DNA of 16,999 nt from Smittium culicis (GCA_001970855.1 LSSN01003188.1:1-16999), one strand, 5' to 3'; shown: positions 9,388-16,999, counted from the first letter of the stretch. Notes: generated by a model not told the origin, from the letters alone. Numbers and translations: made by a program.

Positions 9388-11481
9388 TTCTGAGAAATAA
9401 GTTGGATACTAAAAAATCTATAATAGAGAATAATATAAATGAATAATAATAGTATAATTAAATTACAAAGAATCAATCATTTTTACATTCAAAGATGTTA
9501 ATGTTAATTGTAAAAAATAAAAATACACAATTTGGGAGCATATATTTTTTTGTGTTAGATCTGCCAGTCATAGGCCAATAATATTGACATAATTATTTCA
9601 ATGATTATCAACGAATTACTTTGCGTTTTGATTACTTATTGCAATTCGAATCAACTCAATTTTTATTTCGATTTAGTTTCCAAAAACATCAACCAAGGCT
9701 AATATTTCTCTGTGAATAAAATATGGATTTAAGGTATTATTTATGAATAAAATAAAAACTTTTATTTATTATTAGAAAACCCAAACTCCTATATTGACTT
9801 AGAATTCTGCACTTATTAAATCAAATCTATCTTGAAAAATATCAGTGTAATAGTCGTACGATTCAAGCTAAATTATATTTAGACAGGTCTTTACCTTATT
9901 ACATAGATTTAGATAATCTACATAAAGATACTCTTCATTAGAATCGTAATTATTTTTATAAGCAATTAACGGTTTTTATAGGTTGTAAACTGATATATTC
10001 TTATTTTAAATTAATGCAAGTGCTTTTCAAATATCTAATTTAGAATAGAATTTATACGATCTACCAAAATAAAACTAACTATAAAATTTAATAAGTGGAA
10101 TTAATAAAGTGCATTGAAAAAACGCGTAAAGTCTCAACTTAATCTCGTTGAAAAAAATTAGTACAAAACTCTAAAACCTCGACATATATTAATTAATTTA
10201 TATTTGCAACGAAAATCATCAGGCTTTTTATATGACTACAAACCCATAACTCTTTAAAGAACAAAATTAAATTATTGAAAAAACATGTTTGAAAATACAC
10301 CCAAAAGTAGATTTAATAACACATAAGTTATATTTTAATATAAGACTGATTAAATTTTTATAAGGGTTTAAATAAAACTGTTTTTTATATTCAAATTACA
10401 ATAAAGAAAACTGTACGCTTTTTGGAATTAATTACAAGTGTTGTTATCTCAAATAATAACTAAAAAACATTTTGATCTCATTATTTTTTAACTAACTGAA
10501 AAAACATGCACACTACTGAAATCGATATTAAAAAAATAATACATTAGATTTAATTTATAGTAGCATCAGTAGTATATAAATTAAATATCTTACTCAACAA
10601 ACGTATATCTACACTTTACTAATGTAGTTGAAAATAAATTAATTAGATGATGATCACCGTATATATTAATATACGTTAATCTTGTTCATTTAGCAAGATT
10701 TTGTTAATACTCCGATCTAAATCTGATCAATATCTTGAAGACTCGTATTTTAGTTCATATATATGATTATATATCGATAACATTTTTTTTTTTTTTTTGC
10801 TAGAATTTAATAAAACCACAGCAAATATATTTTCTCCTTATTTTCAAAGTTAATAATATATTAAATGCAAAAAATAATTCTTAATAAATAGTGATTATAA
10901 GCTCTTTAGAATAAATTTACATTTTAAACATTCAAAATTTATCTGATTATATTTGATTGAACTATTTGATTCATAAAGTCGTGTAGTTAACGTGCTATTT
11001 TCAGACTGAATCCCCATTTACATGCAAACAAAGGTAATTTACCTATGCTATTTTAGATTATACCAGCTAACTTAAGAGTTGATATATTTCAAAAATTAAT
11101 AACCCATACTAGAAATACAATATTTAAAATCATGTTAAAAGTCAAATCAAAATCTTACTGAAAAAGGTAAAAAAAGCATAAAAGAAAAGCAAATATAGAA
11201 TTTCATATTTATACAGTTATTAATAATTAATAAATGCGTGCTAAAAAATTATCTAATCCCATCAAAGTTTTTTATTTAAACCAATTAGTCCATTGAGTAT
11301 ACAAAATAAAAGTTCATAGATATTTATCTAGTCAGAAACTACCAAAAAGCTATTTTTAACTAGTTTTAGATATTATTGTAAAGTCACTTATCCAGCGAGA
11401 TCAAAAAGTGTTTATAAAAGATATAATTGGATCACATTTTTATTAATTTAATATAATTATTAGTTTAATTTGAAGAAAAAA
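9388..11481. other. 2.1-kb gene-free AT-rich region
   Basis: Lies between the ARB2-family start and the NAF1 stop, both on the minus strand. Stops are dense in all frames, and no exon-like islands of higher GC were seen, although such islands stand out clearly inside neighbouring genes. Structures present include an 11-bp inverted repeat (TTTAATTTATA at 10549-10559, TATAAATTAAA at 10575-10585), a 7-bp stem CGTATAT/ATATACG with an ATTA loop (10658-10675), a long T run near 10783-10798 and a CCAAT near 9574-9578 that may belong to the ARB2 promoter. A fast-evolving ncRNA or an origin could hide here; nothing identifies one. Confidence 0.5.
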
Positions 11482-13021
11482 CTAAAAACCGATGTCTGGA
11501 TTATACTCTGGTATGTCGTATGAAACTAGCTCTTTCTTTACAAACGGTAAACTGGGGTTACTGTTTTCAGGTATTGGGAAGGAGTCATGATCTCTAGTAG
11601 GATTAGATTGAGAATTTTTATTTTGTCTGTTTCCTCTAATTTTTTTGTTATTTCGTGCGCTGCTATTGTTATTCCTATTATTATTATTACCGCCTTTTAG
11701 TGCCTGCTTTCTCTCCTTTAGCCACTTATTGAATTTTGCTTCATCTTCATCGTCACTAAATTCGATTTCAGCATCTGATATTTCTTCGTCGTAAGCATTA
11801 CTAGCATCACTTCCTTTAATGCTTAAAAGGTTAAATGTATTTATAAAATTGGAGGCTGGCTCAACGTAAAAAACTTTTCTTCCAACGTATATTTTGTTAG
11901 GATCTATTTCTTCTGTAGACTTGAATAAGATAGAATAAAACGGCTGCTTTATAGGTCCAAAAGTATCGAAAACCTAATATACAATAAAATATGTATGAAT
12001 TGAGATTTTAGGCAAATAAATAATAAAATTATTATATAGAAAAAGAATTCAAGTTACAGGTCCTAAAACTGAAAAATCATCGAATACTATTGCGCTGCCA
12101 TAATCTAGTGCACTTTTAGACTCAGTTTGAATTCCTTGAACGACAACTGTTTTCTCCACTATAGAATATACCACTCCTAAGTTAACTAATTTAGAGTCAT
12201 TAGGAATAGCATTATAGTCAAGTATAGGAACCTCTGGTTCTAAAATTTCATTTTTAGTTTTTGGAATCTCTAAAGAATCCATATCGTCATCAGAGTCCAT
12301 ATTCGATAGCCCATTTTTCTTCTTGTTTATATTTTTTTTTGTTTTTTTACCAGAAGGCTTTAAATTCAATAGCTCCTCTTCCTCAGAGTCATTTTCATCG
12401 TCACTTGAATCAAAATCACTTGTGCTAATACTACAAAGAGTAAATACGGTTTAAATAAGTCTGTTTGTAAAAAGCAGAGAAATCGTATTAAAAAAAAAAA
12501 AGAAGTAAATTATGCTACCTGAAATCTGATGATTCGCTCGAGTTTGATTCTTCTTTTATTTCGCTTGTAGATAAAGTATTCTCAGTTTTTAATTGTGCTG
12601 GGATACTAGATTTTACATCAACTTCCATATCTGAATCATTAGATATCATAATCTCGTCAGAATTTGAACCAGGTGGGTAGTTTTGAGATTTATTTTGGAA
12701 TTCAACTTTATATTTTAAGTCTTGATTCGAGTTTAGTGTTTGGTTTAACGATTTTAAATCTTTAAGAATTTGGATAGCTGTGCTTTCAAAGTTTTCGGTA
12801 GAACTGCTATTTATTAAATTATCATTAAGTTCTATGTCTTGTAAATTAACATCATTATAAACATTTTCATTTTCTTCTTTTTTAATATATATTTGATTCT
12901 TTTTTTCTAAAGAAAACTTATTTTGTAAATCTGAATTGGGGATTGGGCTTTCTATTATCTCCTCTTTAATTTTTATTTGCGAATTTGTAGAAGAAAAATC
13001 GTTGTCTTGATTATTTTCCAT
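11482..13021 (-). CDS. NAF1: NAF1-type H/ACA snoRNP assembly factor
   Basis: Three exons on the minus strand: 13021-12519, 12430-12058 and 11973-11482, giving 455 aa. Intron 1 runs GTAGCA to GTAG and intron 2 GTAACT to TTAG. Naf1 binds dyskerin/Cbf5 and the transcription machinery and is replaced by Gar1 when H/ACA RNPs (rRNA pseudouridylation guides, telomerase RNA) mature; it acts in the nucleus. The Gar1/Naf1 core lies at about 245-325: LVNLGVVYSIVEKTVVVQG, LDYGSAIVFDDFSVLGP, then VFDTFGPIKQPFYSILF with IYVGRKVFYV. This is the shared beta-barrel, split by intron 2 at the GP-VF junction. The N-terminal 240 residues are Ser/Asp/Glu-rich and low complexity (DFDSSDDENDSEEEE), typical of Naf1. 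The C-terminus has an acidic DDEDEAKFNKWLKERKQ helix and an Asn/Arg-rich stretch. The ATG at 13021 is used; nothing in-frame upstream looks better. Confidence 0.92.
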
Positions 13022-13328
13022 TTTCAACTATTTTGCTTAATTATTTGGAAAGTTAAGAAAAATAGAGCTATATAAAAAGGACTGCAAGAAATGGTTTGTA
13101 AAATGTTTTATTAAAAATCATAATAGTTAAAAACTTTTTTTATGAAAATTTTTTAAATACAAAATTTTCAATTAGAATAAGAAAAATAGCATCGATTTTT
13201 CATTTTCATCCAATAGACGATCGATCCAGCAAACACTAAAAGCGACTTTGCTAAAAAATCAAGCCTTTTTATTTATAATAAAGGTCAAAAAATATTAAAT
13301 TGAAAAATAAATTAATAATTATCCTGTT
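13022..13328. other. Upstream region of NAF1, no gene seen
   Basis: AT-rich, about 300 bp. No open frame of note. It contains small palindromic ATCGAT/GATCGATC sites (13192-13226) and should hold the NAF1 promoter; no clear TATA or CCAAT match was fixed. Confidence 0.4.
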
Positions 13329-13525
13329 TTAACTCTTTCCCGGGAGGTAGGCTATTTTTGATCTACCAAATTTAGCCAACTGAATTCGATAATAAAAAAT
13401 CAATTCCGAGAATCAATCAATTATTGGTATATTATAGATTATTATCAAATAACAGTTTTAATTATAAATCATAAACGAATCAACAAATTCATTTTTTCAA
13501 AGAGCGTTGGGAAGGAAAGGGTTAA
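13329..13525. mobile_element. Possible piggyBac-type MITE (TTAA target)
   Basis: A 189-bp segment (13333-13521) is flanked on both sides by TTAA (13329-13332 and 13522-13525). Its ends are inverted: the left starts CTCTTTCC and the right, read inward on the minus strand, starts CCCTTTCC, one mismatch in 8. TTAA duplication with C-rich termini is the piggyBac signature. There is no coding capacity. The terminal repeat is short and TTAA is common in AT-rich DNA, so chance is a real alternative. Confidence 0.35.
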
Positions 13526-13995
13526 TACTAATAGCTATGTTGAAGCCAATAAATCTAGCGACTTTTCAAAAAAAAAAAAAAAAGTAATACAGTAGCTGAA
13601 TCTAATTAAAATCTGACCATCCTTAATACTTCCCGTGGCCTAGGCTCTTGAGCTCATTTAAAAATCGCAATTGGATAAACCTAATAATAGTTATTACTTA
13701 TTGAATTCATTGAAGTTAATAGTCAATAAATTATTATAATACTAACATAGTTTATCAGCTTTTGATTTGGTATAATAATTTTGATAGTTAAAAAAAATTC
13801 AACAGCCCCTGAAAGGGCTATACCTTTGCAAGCTTGCGATTGCGTATTTGGGAGACTATTTTGAAGAGCAGAACTTATCCATTTGAACATTTCCTACTTA
13901 GCAACACTGCTTTTTTATTTAAATCATATTAAAACTTATCATCGAATGAATAATCTAATATAGCCAATATATTTGCATATTTAAGTAAGCATATA
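13526..13995. other. Intergenic DNA between two MITE candidates
   Basis: No gene seen. It contains a run of 16 A (13568-13583), a hairpin AGCCC/GGGCT (13804-13819), and a TTAGCAACAC decamer at 13899-13908 that recurs inside the left terminus of the pogo-like MITE at about 14012, hinting at an older related fragment. A CTTCCCG..GG..TAGGCT stretch near 13630 weakly resembles the left end of the TTAA-flanked element. Confidence 0.4.
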
Positions 13996-14527
13996 CAGTA
14001 AAACCTCTGAGTTAGCAACACCTTAAAGTTGCAACCCTCTAAGAAGGCAACTTTATGAATTTTAAATTGAAAAAATATTGTTTTATTGTTTGAAGTATAC
14101 ACCATTTTTATTAAAGCGATTATATAAGCTAATCAAATTAAATTTGCAAATTTTGGTAAATTTAATTTGTGAATTGGCTATATATATTGCAAAAAATCTG
14201 GCCTATTACCAAATGCACTCTAAGAAGACGATTTGCAGTTATGTTTGTAAAATGGCTGTAAAATGAGCCAAAATATAAATTCTAACATAGCAACTATTAC
14301 ATTTAACTTGGCGAATAAAGTATAACTTTTTATTTTTAAAAAAAATTAATCCAATTAAATTAACATATTTGAAAAACGAGATTTTAGCTTTTTTTTTTAA
14401 TTTGTAGCAAGTTTCTTTCTAGTTATTTTTAAAATTAAATAACATCTAAAATGGAAAATTGCTATCTGACGGGGTATTTGGACCAAAATAGGGTACAAAT
14501 ACCTGTTGTTACTCAGAGGTTTCGCTG
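13996..14527. mobile_element. Pogo/Tc1-like non-autonomous DNA transposon (MITE)
   Basis: The left terminus begins CAGTAAAACCTCTGAGTT at 13996. The right terminus ends at 14527 and reads inward on the minus strand CAGCGAAACCTCTGAGTA, 15 of 18 identical, with similarity continuing into AACAACA-like sequence. Both ends are bordered by TA (13994-13995 and 14528-14529), the Tc1/mariner/pogo target duplication. The 532-bp interior has no transposase-like frame. It contains subterminal repeats (CTCTAAGAAGGCAAC near 14037, CTCTAAGAAGACGA near 14218) and an 8-bp inverted repeat GGTATTTG/CAAATACC (14473-14480, 14496-14503). The CAGTAAAACCTC start is typical of pogo-family termini. The transposase donor is not in this window. 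Confidence 0.72.
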
Positions 14528-14529
14528 TA

Positions 14530-14926
14530 TAATTTCTAAGAAAAAAGGCTCTGCTTCCTCTAAGAATATCTCATTTATTAGAGGGATTTGGGAATTACCT
14601 TCAAGACTTAATGAAATAAAAAAAAATACCCTGAATTCATCTTTTTACGAATGTCATTTAAGGATATTTTGAAAGTTAATATATGTGAGATGTTTGATAA
14701 AAGGCGGTTTTGTATATAATGTGTTAAAGCGTATTAAATATGCTATAAAATTAATATCTGAAGAAAAATATTTTTCTTTTTTTTTAGCATGTAAAAATTT
14801 CAAACAGAATGATTAAGTTTAAAAATAATAACACATTTTCAATCCAATGGATAATAAAAAAAGAAATATTACAGCATAATAAAAATAGTTGTGAAAAATA
14901 ACTAAAAAATACATAGTTGATAAATA
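14530..14926. other. AT-rich spacer, no gene seen
   Basis: Between the pogo-like MITE and the repeats at the end of the DIRS-type element. No coding signal beyond a short frame that straddles the MITE border. Several A/T homopolymers are present. Confidence 0.5.
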
Positions 14927-15137
14927 GTAAAGTACGCCTATGTGACGCCCTACCATATTTTGTTAGAATTAATCGAGCTCTTTAGAGCGAAGATTAATTC
15001 ATATTATACTATGGGAGGAGACGTATTAAGTGTTATCATCTTATTGGATAAAACTAAAACGAAAATCTAAAACCAATAAAATTAAAGTAAATAAAATGAA
15101 CTAAAAAAATTTTTATGGTATAAACTGTAAAGTACGC
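14927..15137 (+). repeat. 11-bp direct repeat GTAAAGTACGC, 200 bp apart
   Basis: GTAAAGTACGC occurs at 14927-14937 and again at 15127-15137, exactly 200 bp apart. Each copy lies just before one of the two palindrome-related repeats (14963-15031 and 15192-15291). A second short direct repeat, TTATCATCTT, lies at 15033-15042 and 15151-15160. They probably belong to the terminal structure of the retroelement. Confidence 0.5.
14963..15031 (+). repeat. Repeat A: inverted copy of part of the palindrome (candidate DIRS terminal repeat)
   Basis: The 69 bp match the reverse complement of 15192-15260 at 66 of 69 positions by hand alignment. It contains a foldback core with outer arms GAATTAATC/GATTAATTC and inner arms GCTCT/AGAGC, then an arm ending GAGGAGACGTATTAAGT. 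The sequence on its left (CTATGTGACGCCC...) is only a diverged counterpart of the palindrome's other arm. Its position and orientation would suit the inverted terminal repeat of the DIRS-type element whose recombinase ends at 15301. Confidence 0.7.
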
Positions 15138-15175
15138 AGTAGTGATATCCTTATCATCTTTGAGCAAAGTAAAAT

Positions 15176-15191
15176 GGGTGTGGTGGGTGGG
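15176..15191 (+). other. G-rich tract at the palindrome border
   Basis: GGGTGTGGTGGGTGGG: three GGG tracts plus a GG, immediately left of the 100-bp palindrome. In otherwise AT-rich DNA this is conspicuous. It could form a two-tier G-quadruplex, which would be unusual next to a strong cruciform-forming palindrome. A function is not shown. Confidence 0.4.
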
Positions 15192-15291
15192 ACTTAATAT
15201 GTCTCCTCTCATCGTATAATATGAATTAATCTTCGCTCTAAAGAGCTCGATTAATTCTAATATTATACATCAGAGAGGAGACATATTAAGT
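15192..15291. repeat. Repeat B: 100-bp near-perfect palindrome (candidate DIRS internal complementary region)
   Basis: The termini are an 18-bp perfect inverted repeat: ACTTAATATGTCTCCTCT at 15192-15209 and its complement at 15274-15291. Nested inside are GTATAATAT/ATATTATAC, GAATTAATC/GATTAATTC and GCTCT/AGAGC. The palindrome starts directly after a G-rich tract (15176-15191) and ends 9 bp from the recombinase stop. DIRS elements carry, near the end of the recombinase gene, a short internal region complementary to their terminal repeats. This palindrome plus the inverted copy at 14963-15031 fits that plan. A stand-alone foldback MITE is the alternative. Confidence 0.65.
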
Positions 15292-15475
15292 TACTCCAAA
15301 TTATAGAATCGACTCGGTCAAGTTATTCGAGGAGTTTTTTGTGAGTCGATAGTATGTATCGAAGATGGTATAGCTCTACCAGAAGGCGTGCGAAACTATT
15401 TCATCAGCTGATACCCCTGAGTTAGCCGCTAATGTTGCTCCAATCGCTCTTCCTTTAGGTATTGGTGTATCCGGG

Positions 15476-15990
15476 TGTCAAGAACGATAGGGGAAGAATC
15501 AACTAAAAAGAAAGATAAGAGTAAACCATGTGTTACTTTTGCAGGCAAGAGGACGTATAATTTATTAAAGTTTAGATTAAAATTTAAAGCTAAAACTAAG
15601 ACTAGAAAACAGAAGACAATTGTTGTCAGATGAAGAGACCAAAAACTAGGGAAAGCTGGGGCTATTTATGTTTTTTGCGTCAGTGCAAAACACGTGTAAA
15701 ATATATGAATGATTCAGGCCATAATAAAATTATAGTGTGGAATAAGTGCTAACAAGGAAAAATCCGCAGCAAAAGCGTTGGGGATGTTTGTATAAACCGG
15801 TGGTTATGTTAATGGATGGAATAAATCCGCAGCAAAAGTGTTGGGGATGTTTGTATGAATCAGCGGTTATGTTAATGGCTGGAATAATCCCCGAAAAAAG
15901 CGTTGGGGATATTTGTATGGATCAGTGGTTATATTGCTGGTTGGAATAAATACTCAGCAAAAGCCGAGGCAAAACTACCCAATCATGACA
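15476..15990 (+). mobile_element. 515-bp solo LTR inserted in the DIRS recombinase
   Basis: Begins TGTCAAGAACG and ends AATCATGACA, giving TG...CA termini with TGTCA/TGACA short inverted ends. It is flanked by identical 5-bp sequences CCGGG (15471-15475 and 15991-15995), the target duplication expected of an LTR retrotransposon integrase. Conserved recombinase sequence lies on both sides in the same frame once one CCGGG copy and the LTR are discounted, so the borders are supported independently. An AATAAA at 15723-15728 favours plus orientation. No internal retrotransposon genes are present, so it is a solo LTR left by LTR-LTR recombination. Superfamily (Ty3 or Ty1 type) is not determinable here. 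Confidence 0.85.
15758..15965 (+). repeat. 63-bp tandem repeat, about 3.3 copies, inside the LTR
   Basis: Units lie at 15758-15820 (63 bp), 15821-15883 (63), 15884-15945 (62) and a partial at 15946-15965. Each begins near ATAAATCCGCAGCAAAAG, continues GTTGGGGATGTTTGTAT and ends GGTTATGTTAATGGNTGGA. Units 1 and 2 are close; unit 3 is more diverged. Because 63 is a multiple of three the repeat stays open on the plus strand (NPQQKRWGCLYKPVVMLMDG per unit), but it lies in an LTR and there is no sign of a real protein. Confidence 0.85.
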
Positions 15991-16676
15991 CCGGGCCGCG
16001 GCGTATTAAGTCAGATATTGATCTTATGTATCTTGAAATGCTATCTACTGATAGCGGCTTTTCTTTGTTGTTACAAACCTCAACAATCTGTTTACAACCC
16101 ACTTGCTATTGTTAGTATGTGGGGTTGTGCAAAGGGTATTAGCTACCTTTTCTTTGTAAACTGAGTACGCCAGTACTGGGCATAGAATTGGGTCTGTGTG
16201 AGGAGCAATTTTACAGGGCTTTTGTATCGGTCGGCCAGCGCGTTTTTCTTTGGGAGCTACAATAACCAAATGTAGAACTCTCTGGGTGACGTGAATTCGT
16301 TCGTCGTCGATCCTATGTATGTTGCTTGGCCTTAGGAATCCGGTTACTGATAGAAGCCAACATATTTTGGCCGTTAATCGCTTGACTGTGAGGTCAGATG
16401 TGGGACCCCACTCTTTGAACGTATCCAATACTGGTGCTATATCTAATACCGGTCTAACAAAAGATACGATTGAGGCATCATCCAGTGTCTTTGTAAACTC
16501 GGCGAGCATTGGATGGCTCGATAATTCTGCGGAGTTTTCAGCTAGATTCAGCAGTGCGGATTTGTAAGCCTTTATAGATCCGGCTTTTAACTTTTCTACA
16601 GTATAGATTTCGGCCAGAAAGTTGATGATCTGCGGTGCTGAAATGGCTGTATTAATTTCACTTGATATTCTCCAGT

Positions 16677-16999
16677 CTAAAAAGCGCTGTTGAATAGAAC
16701 TGTATCTCGAACGACTTCTGACACGTCGTTCGTTTGAAAGGATACAGTCAACGGCATAAGTTCCAAGACCTTGGGTTTCGAGGAAACGCCGCTGATCCTC
16801 CAAGCCATCAAGCTCCAGTGCTTGTTTTCCCAGAGCGGAGACTTTCCGCTTTTGGGATCTGGCACTACTGTTGTTGCTTGCAGTAGTAAAGGTTGGGACA
16901 CAGAGAGAGACATCAGATCCGGGAACCATGTGGCCGATTTCCACATTGGCGTAACTAAAGTCATCGTTATTCGTTCCCTGCGCACCTTCTACACGGTTT
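16677..16999 (-). pseudogene. C-terminal end of DIRS RT/RNase H polyprotein
   Basis: Read in the frame whose codons start two bases upstream of the recombinase codons. After a TAG at 16991-16989 the frame runs KVRRERITMTLVTPMWKSAT, WFPDLMSL, PLLL, VPDPKSG and HWSLMAWRISG, then ends at 16677. The pattern TLV.P.W.sa.WFP.L...PLLL...AWR.SG is the usual end of the RT/RNase H protein of DIRS-like elements, just before the recombinase. It overlaps the recombinase frame over the whole interval. The TAG sits directly before KVRR, within the conserved stretch, so it is probably a nonsense lesion. Only about 100 codons of the gene are visible. Confidence 0.68.

Larger units (their letters stand above)
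14963..16999 (-). mobile_element. 3' part of a decayed DIRS-type tyrosine-recombinase retrotransposon
   Basis: In element sense (minus strand), entering from the right window edge: the end of an RT/RNase H frame, an overlapping tyrosine recombinase gene, the recombinase stop at 15301, a 100-bp palindrome, and a 69-bp inverted copy. This order is that of DIRS-type elements, which replicate through a circle and integrate with a tyrosine recombinase instead of a DDE integrase. The coding part is visibly GC-richer than the host genes. The copy is dead: a stop in the RNase H-side frame, a one-base deletion and a stop in the recombinase, and a solo LTR inserted in it. Gag, RT and the other terminal repeat lie outside the window. 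The outer boundary near 14927-14963 is approximate. Confidence 0.75.
15301..16999 (-). pseudogene. DIRS tyrosine recombinase, split by a solo LTR
   Basis: The reading frame is open from the window edge. The core-binding part includes FLDWR, SIKAYKSALLNL and HPMLAEF. The catalytic part has the first Arg in SVTGFLRPSNIHRI (Arg205 counted from the GTG at 16944), a PKEKRAGRPIQKPCKI hairpin and DPILCPVLAYSVY. At an A4 run (16059-16062) one base appears lost: the original frame stops at 16045, while the next frame continues the family pattern (SVDSISRYIRSISDLI). At 15995/15475 a 515-bp LTR interrupts. Beyond it the frame resumes with PIPKGRAIGATLAANSGV (second Arg), EIVSHAFW (His/Trp) and FDTYYRL (catalytic Tyr, codons near 15349-15354), ending at a TAA at 15301-15303. 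A TAG at 15376-15378 follows HAFW. All catalytic residues are recognisable but the gene cannot make a full enzyme. Confidence 0.85.

Noticed and set aside
14451..14672. 73-codon plus-strand open frame
   Set aside because: It crosses the right border of the pogo-like MITE (14527), has no recognisable motif, and sits in repeat-derived DNA.
15746..16164. Plus-strand open frames across and beyond the 63-bp repeats
   Set aside because: They lie within the LTR tandem repeat or antisense to the recombinase; openness follows from the 63-bp period and the sequence shows no domain.
16319..16567. Plus-strand frame opposite the recombinase
   Set aside because: Antisense shadow of the well-supported minus-strand recombinase; no motif.
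15301..16999. Crypton DNA transposon as source of the tyrosine recombinase
   Set aside because: Cryptons lack reverse transcriptase; the overlapping frame with RT/RNase H C-terminal pattern and the complementary repeats favour a DIRS-type element.
1..16999. CRISPR array, rRNA or tRNA genes
   Set aside because: No regularly spaced repeats with unique spacers, no rRNA-like sequence and no cloverleaf with a T-arm motif were seen on either strand.

Overview
The window looks like nuclear DNA of an AT-rich eukaryote, most likely a compact-genome fungus. Five protein genes are densely packed, 24 short spliceosomal introns (62-295 nt) interrupt four of them, one intron carries a perfect TACTAAC branch site, and intergenic DNA is extremely AT-rich. 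The DIRS-type retroelement at the right edge resembles those known from early-diverging fungi, so a zoopagomycotan or mucoromycotan source is plausible. This placement is inference; nothing here fixes the species.

Positions 1-13021 hold the host genes. A single-exon U1A/U2B''-type spliceosomal protein (1281-2087, +) converges on a three-exon IPA1/UBE3D homologue (4063-2431, -). That gene diverges from a ten-exon TRAPPC12-like TRAPP subunit (4565-6808, +), which converges on a twelve-exon ARB2/FAM172-family gene (9387-7130, -). After a 2.1-kb gene-free AT-rich gap comes a three-exon NAF1 gene (13021-11482, -). Exons were assembled by hand from reading-frame continuity, GT..AG borders and recalled family similarity. 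All four spliced models close in frame (467, 408, 350 and 455 codons). Four of the five genes belong to families linked to RNA metabolism (snRNP, pre-mRNA 3' end formation, ARB2, H/ACA RNP assembly); the fifth is a membrane-trafficking factor.

Positions 13022-16999 are a transposon graveyard. In order they hold: a possible 189-bp piggyBac-type MITE between TTAA sites; a 532-bp pogo/Tc1-like MITE with recognisable terminal inverted repeats and TA duplications; a 69-bp repeat and an inverted copy of it inside a 100-bp palindrome; and the 3' part of a decayed DIRS-type tyrosine-recombinase retrotransposon on the minus strand. The recombinase gene is split by a 515-bp solo LTR (15476-15990) flanked by a 5-bp CCGGG duplication, and the recombinase frame resumes on the far side. 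The LTR carries a 63-bp tandem repeat. The recombinase N-terminal region overlaps, in another frame, the end of the element's RT/RNase H gene. The palindrome lies 9 bp downstream of the recombinase stop, where a DIRS internal complementary region and inverted terminal repeat would be expected.
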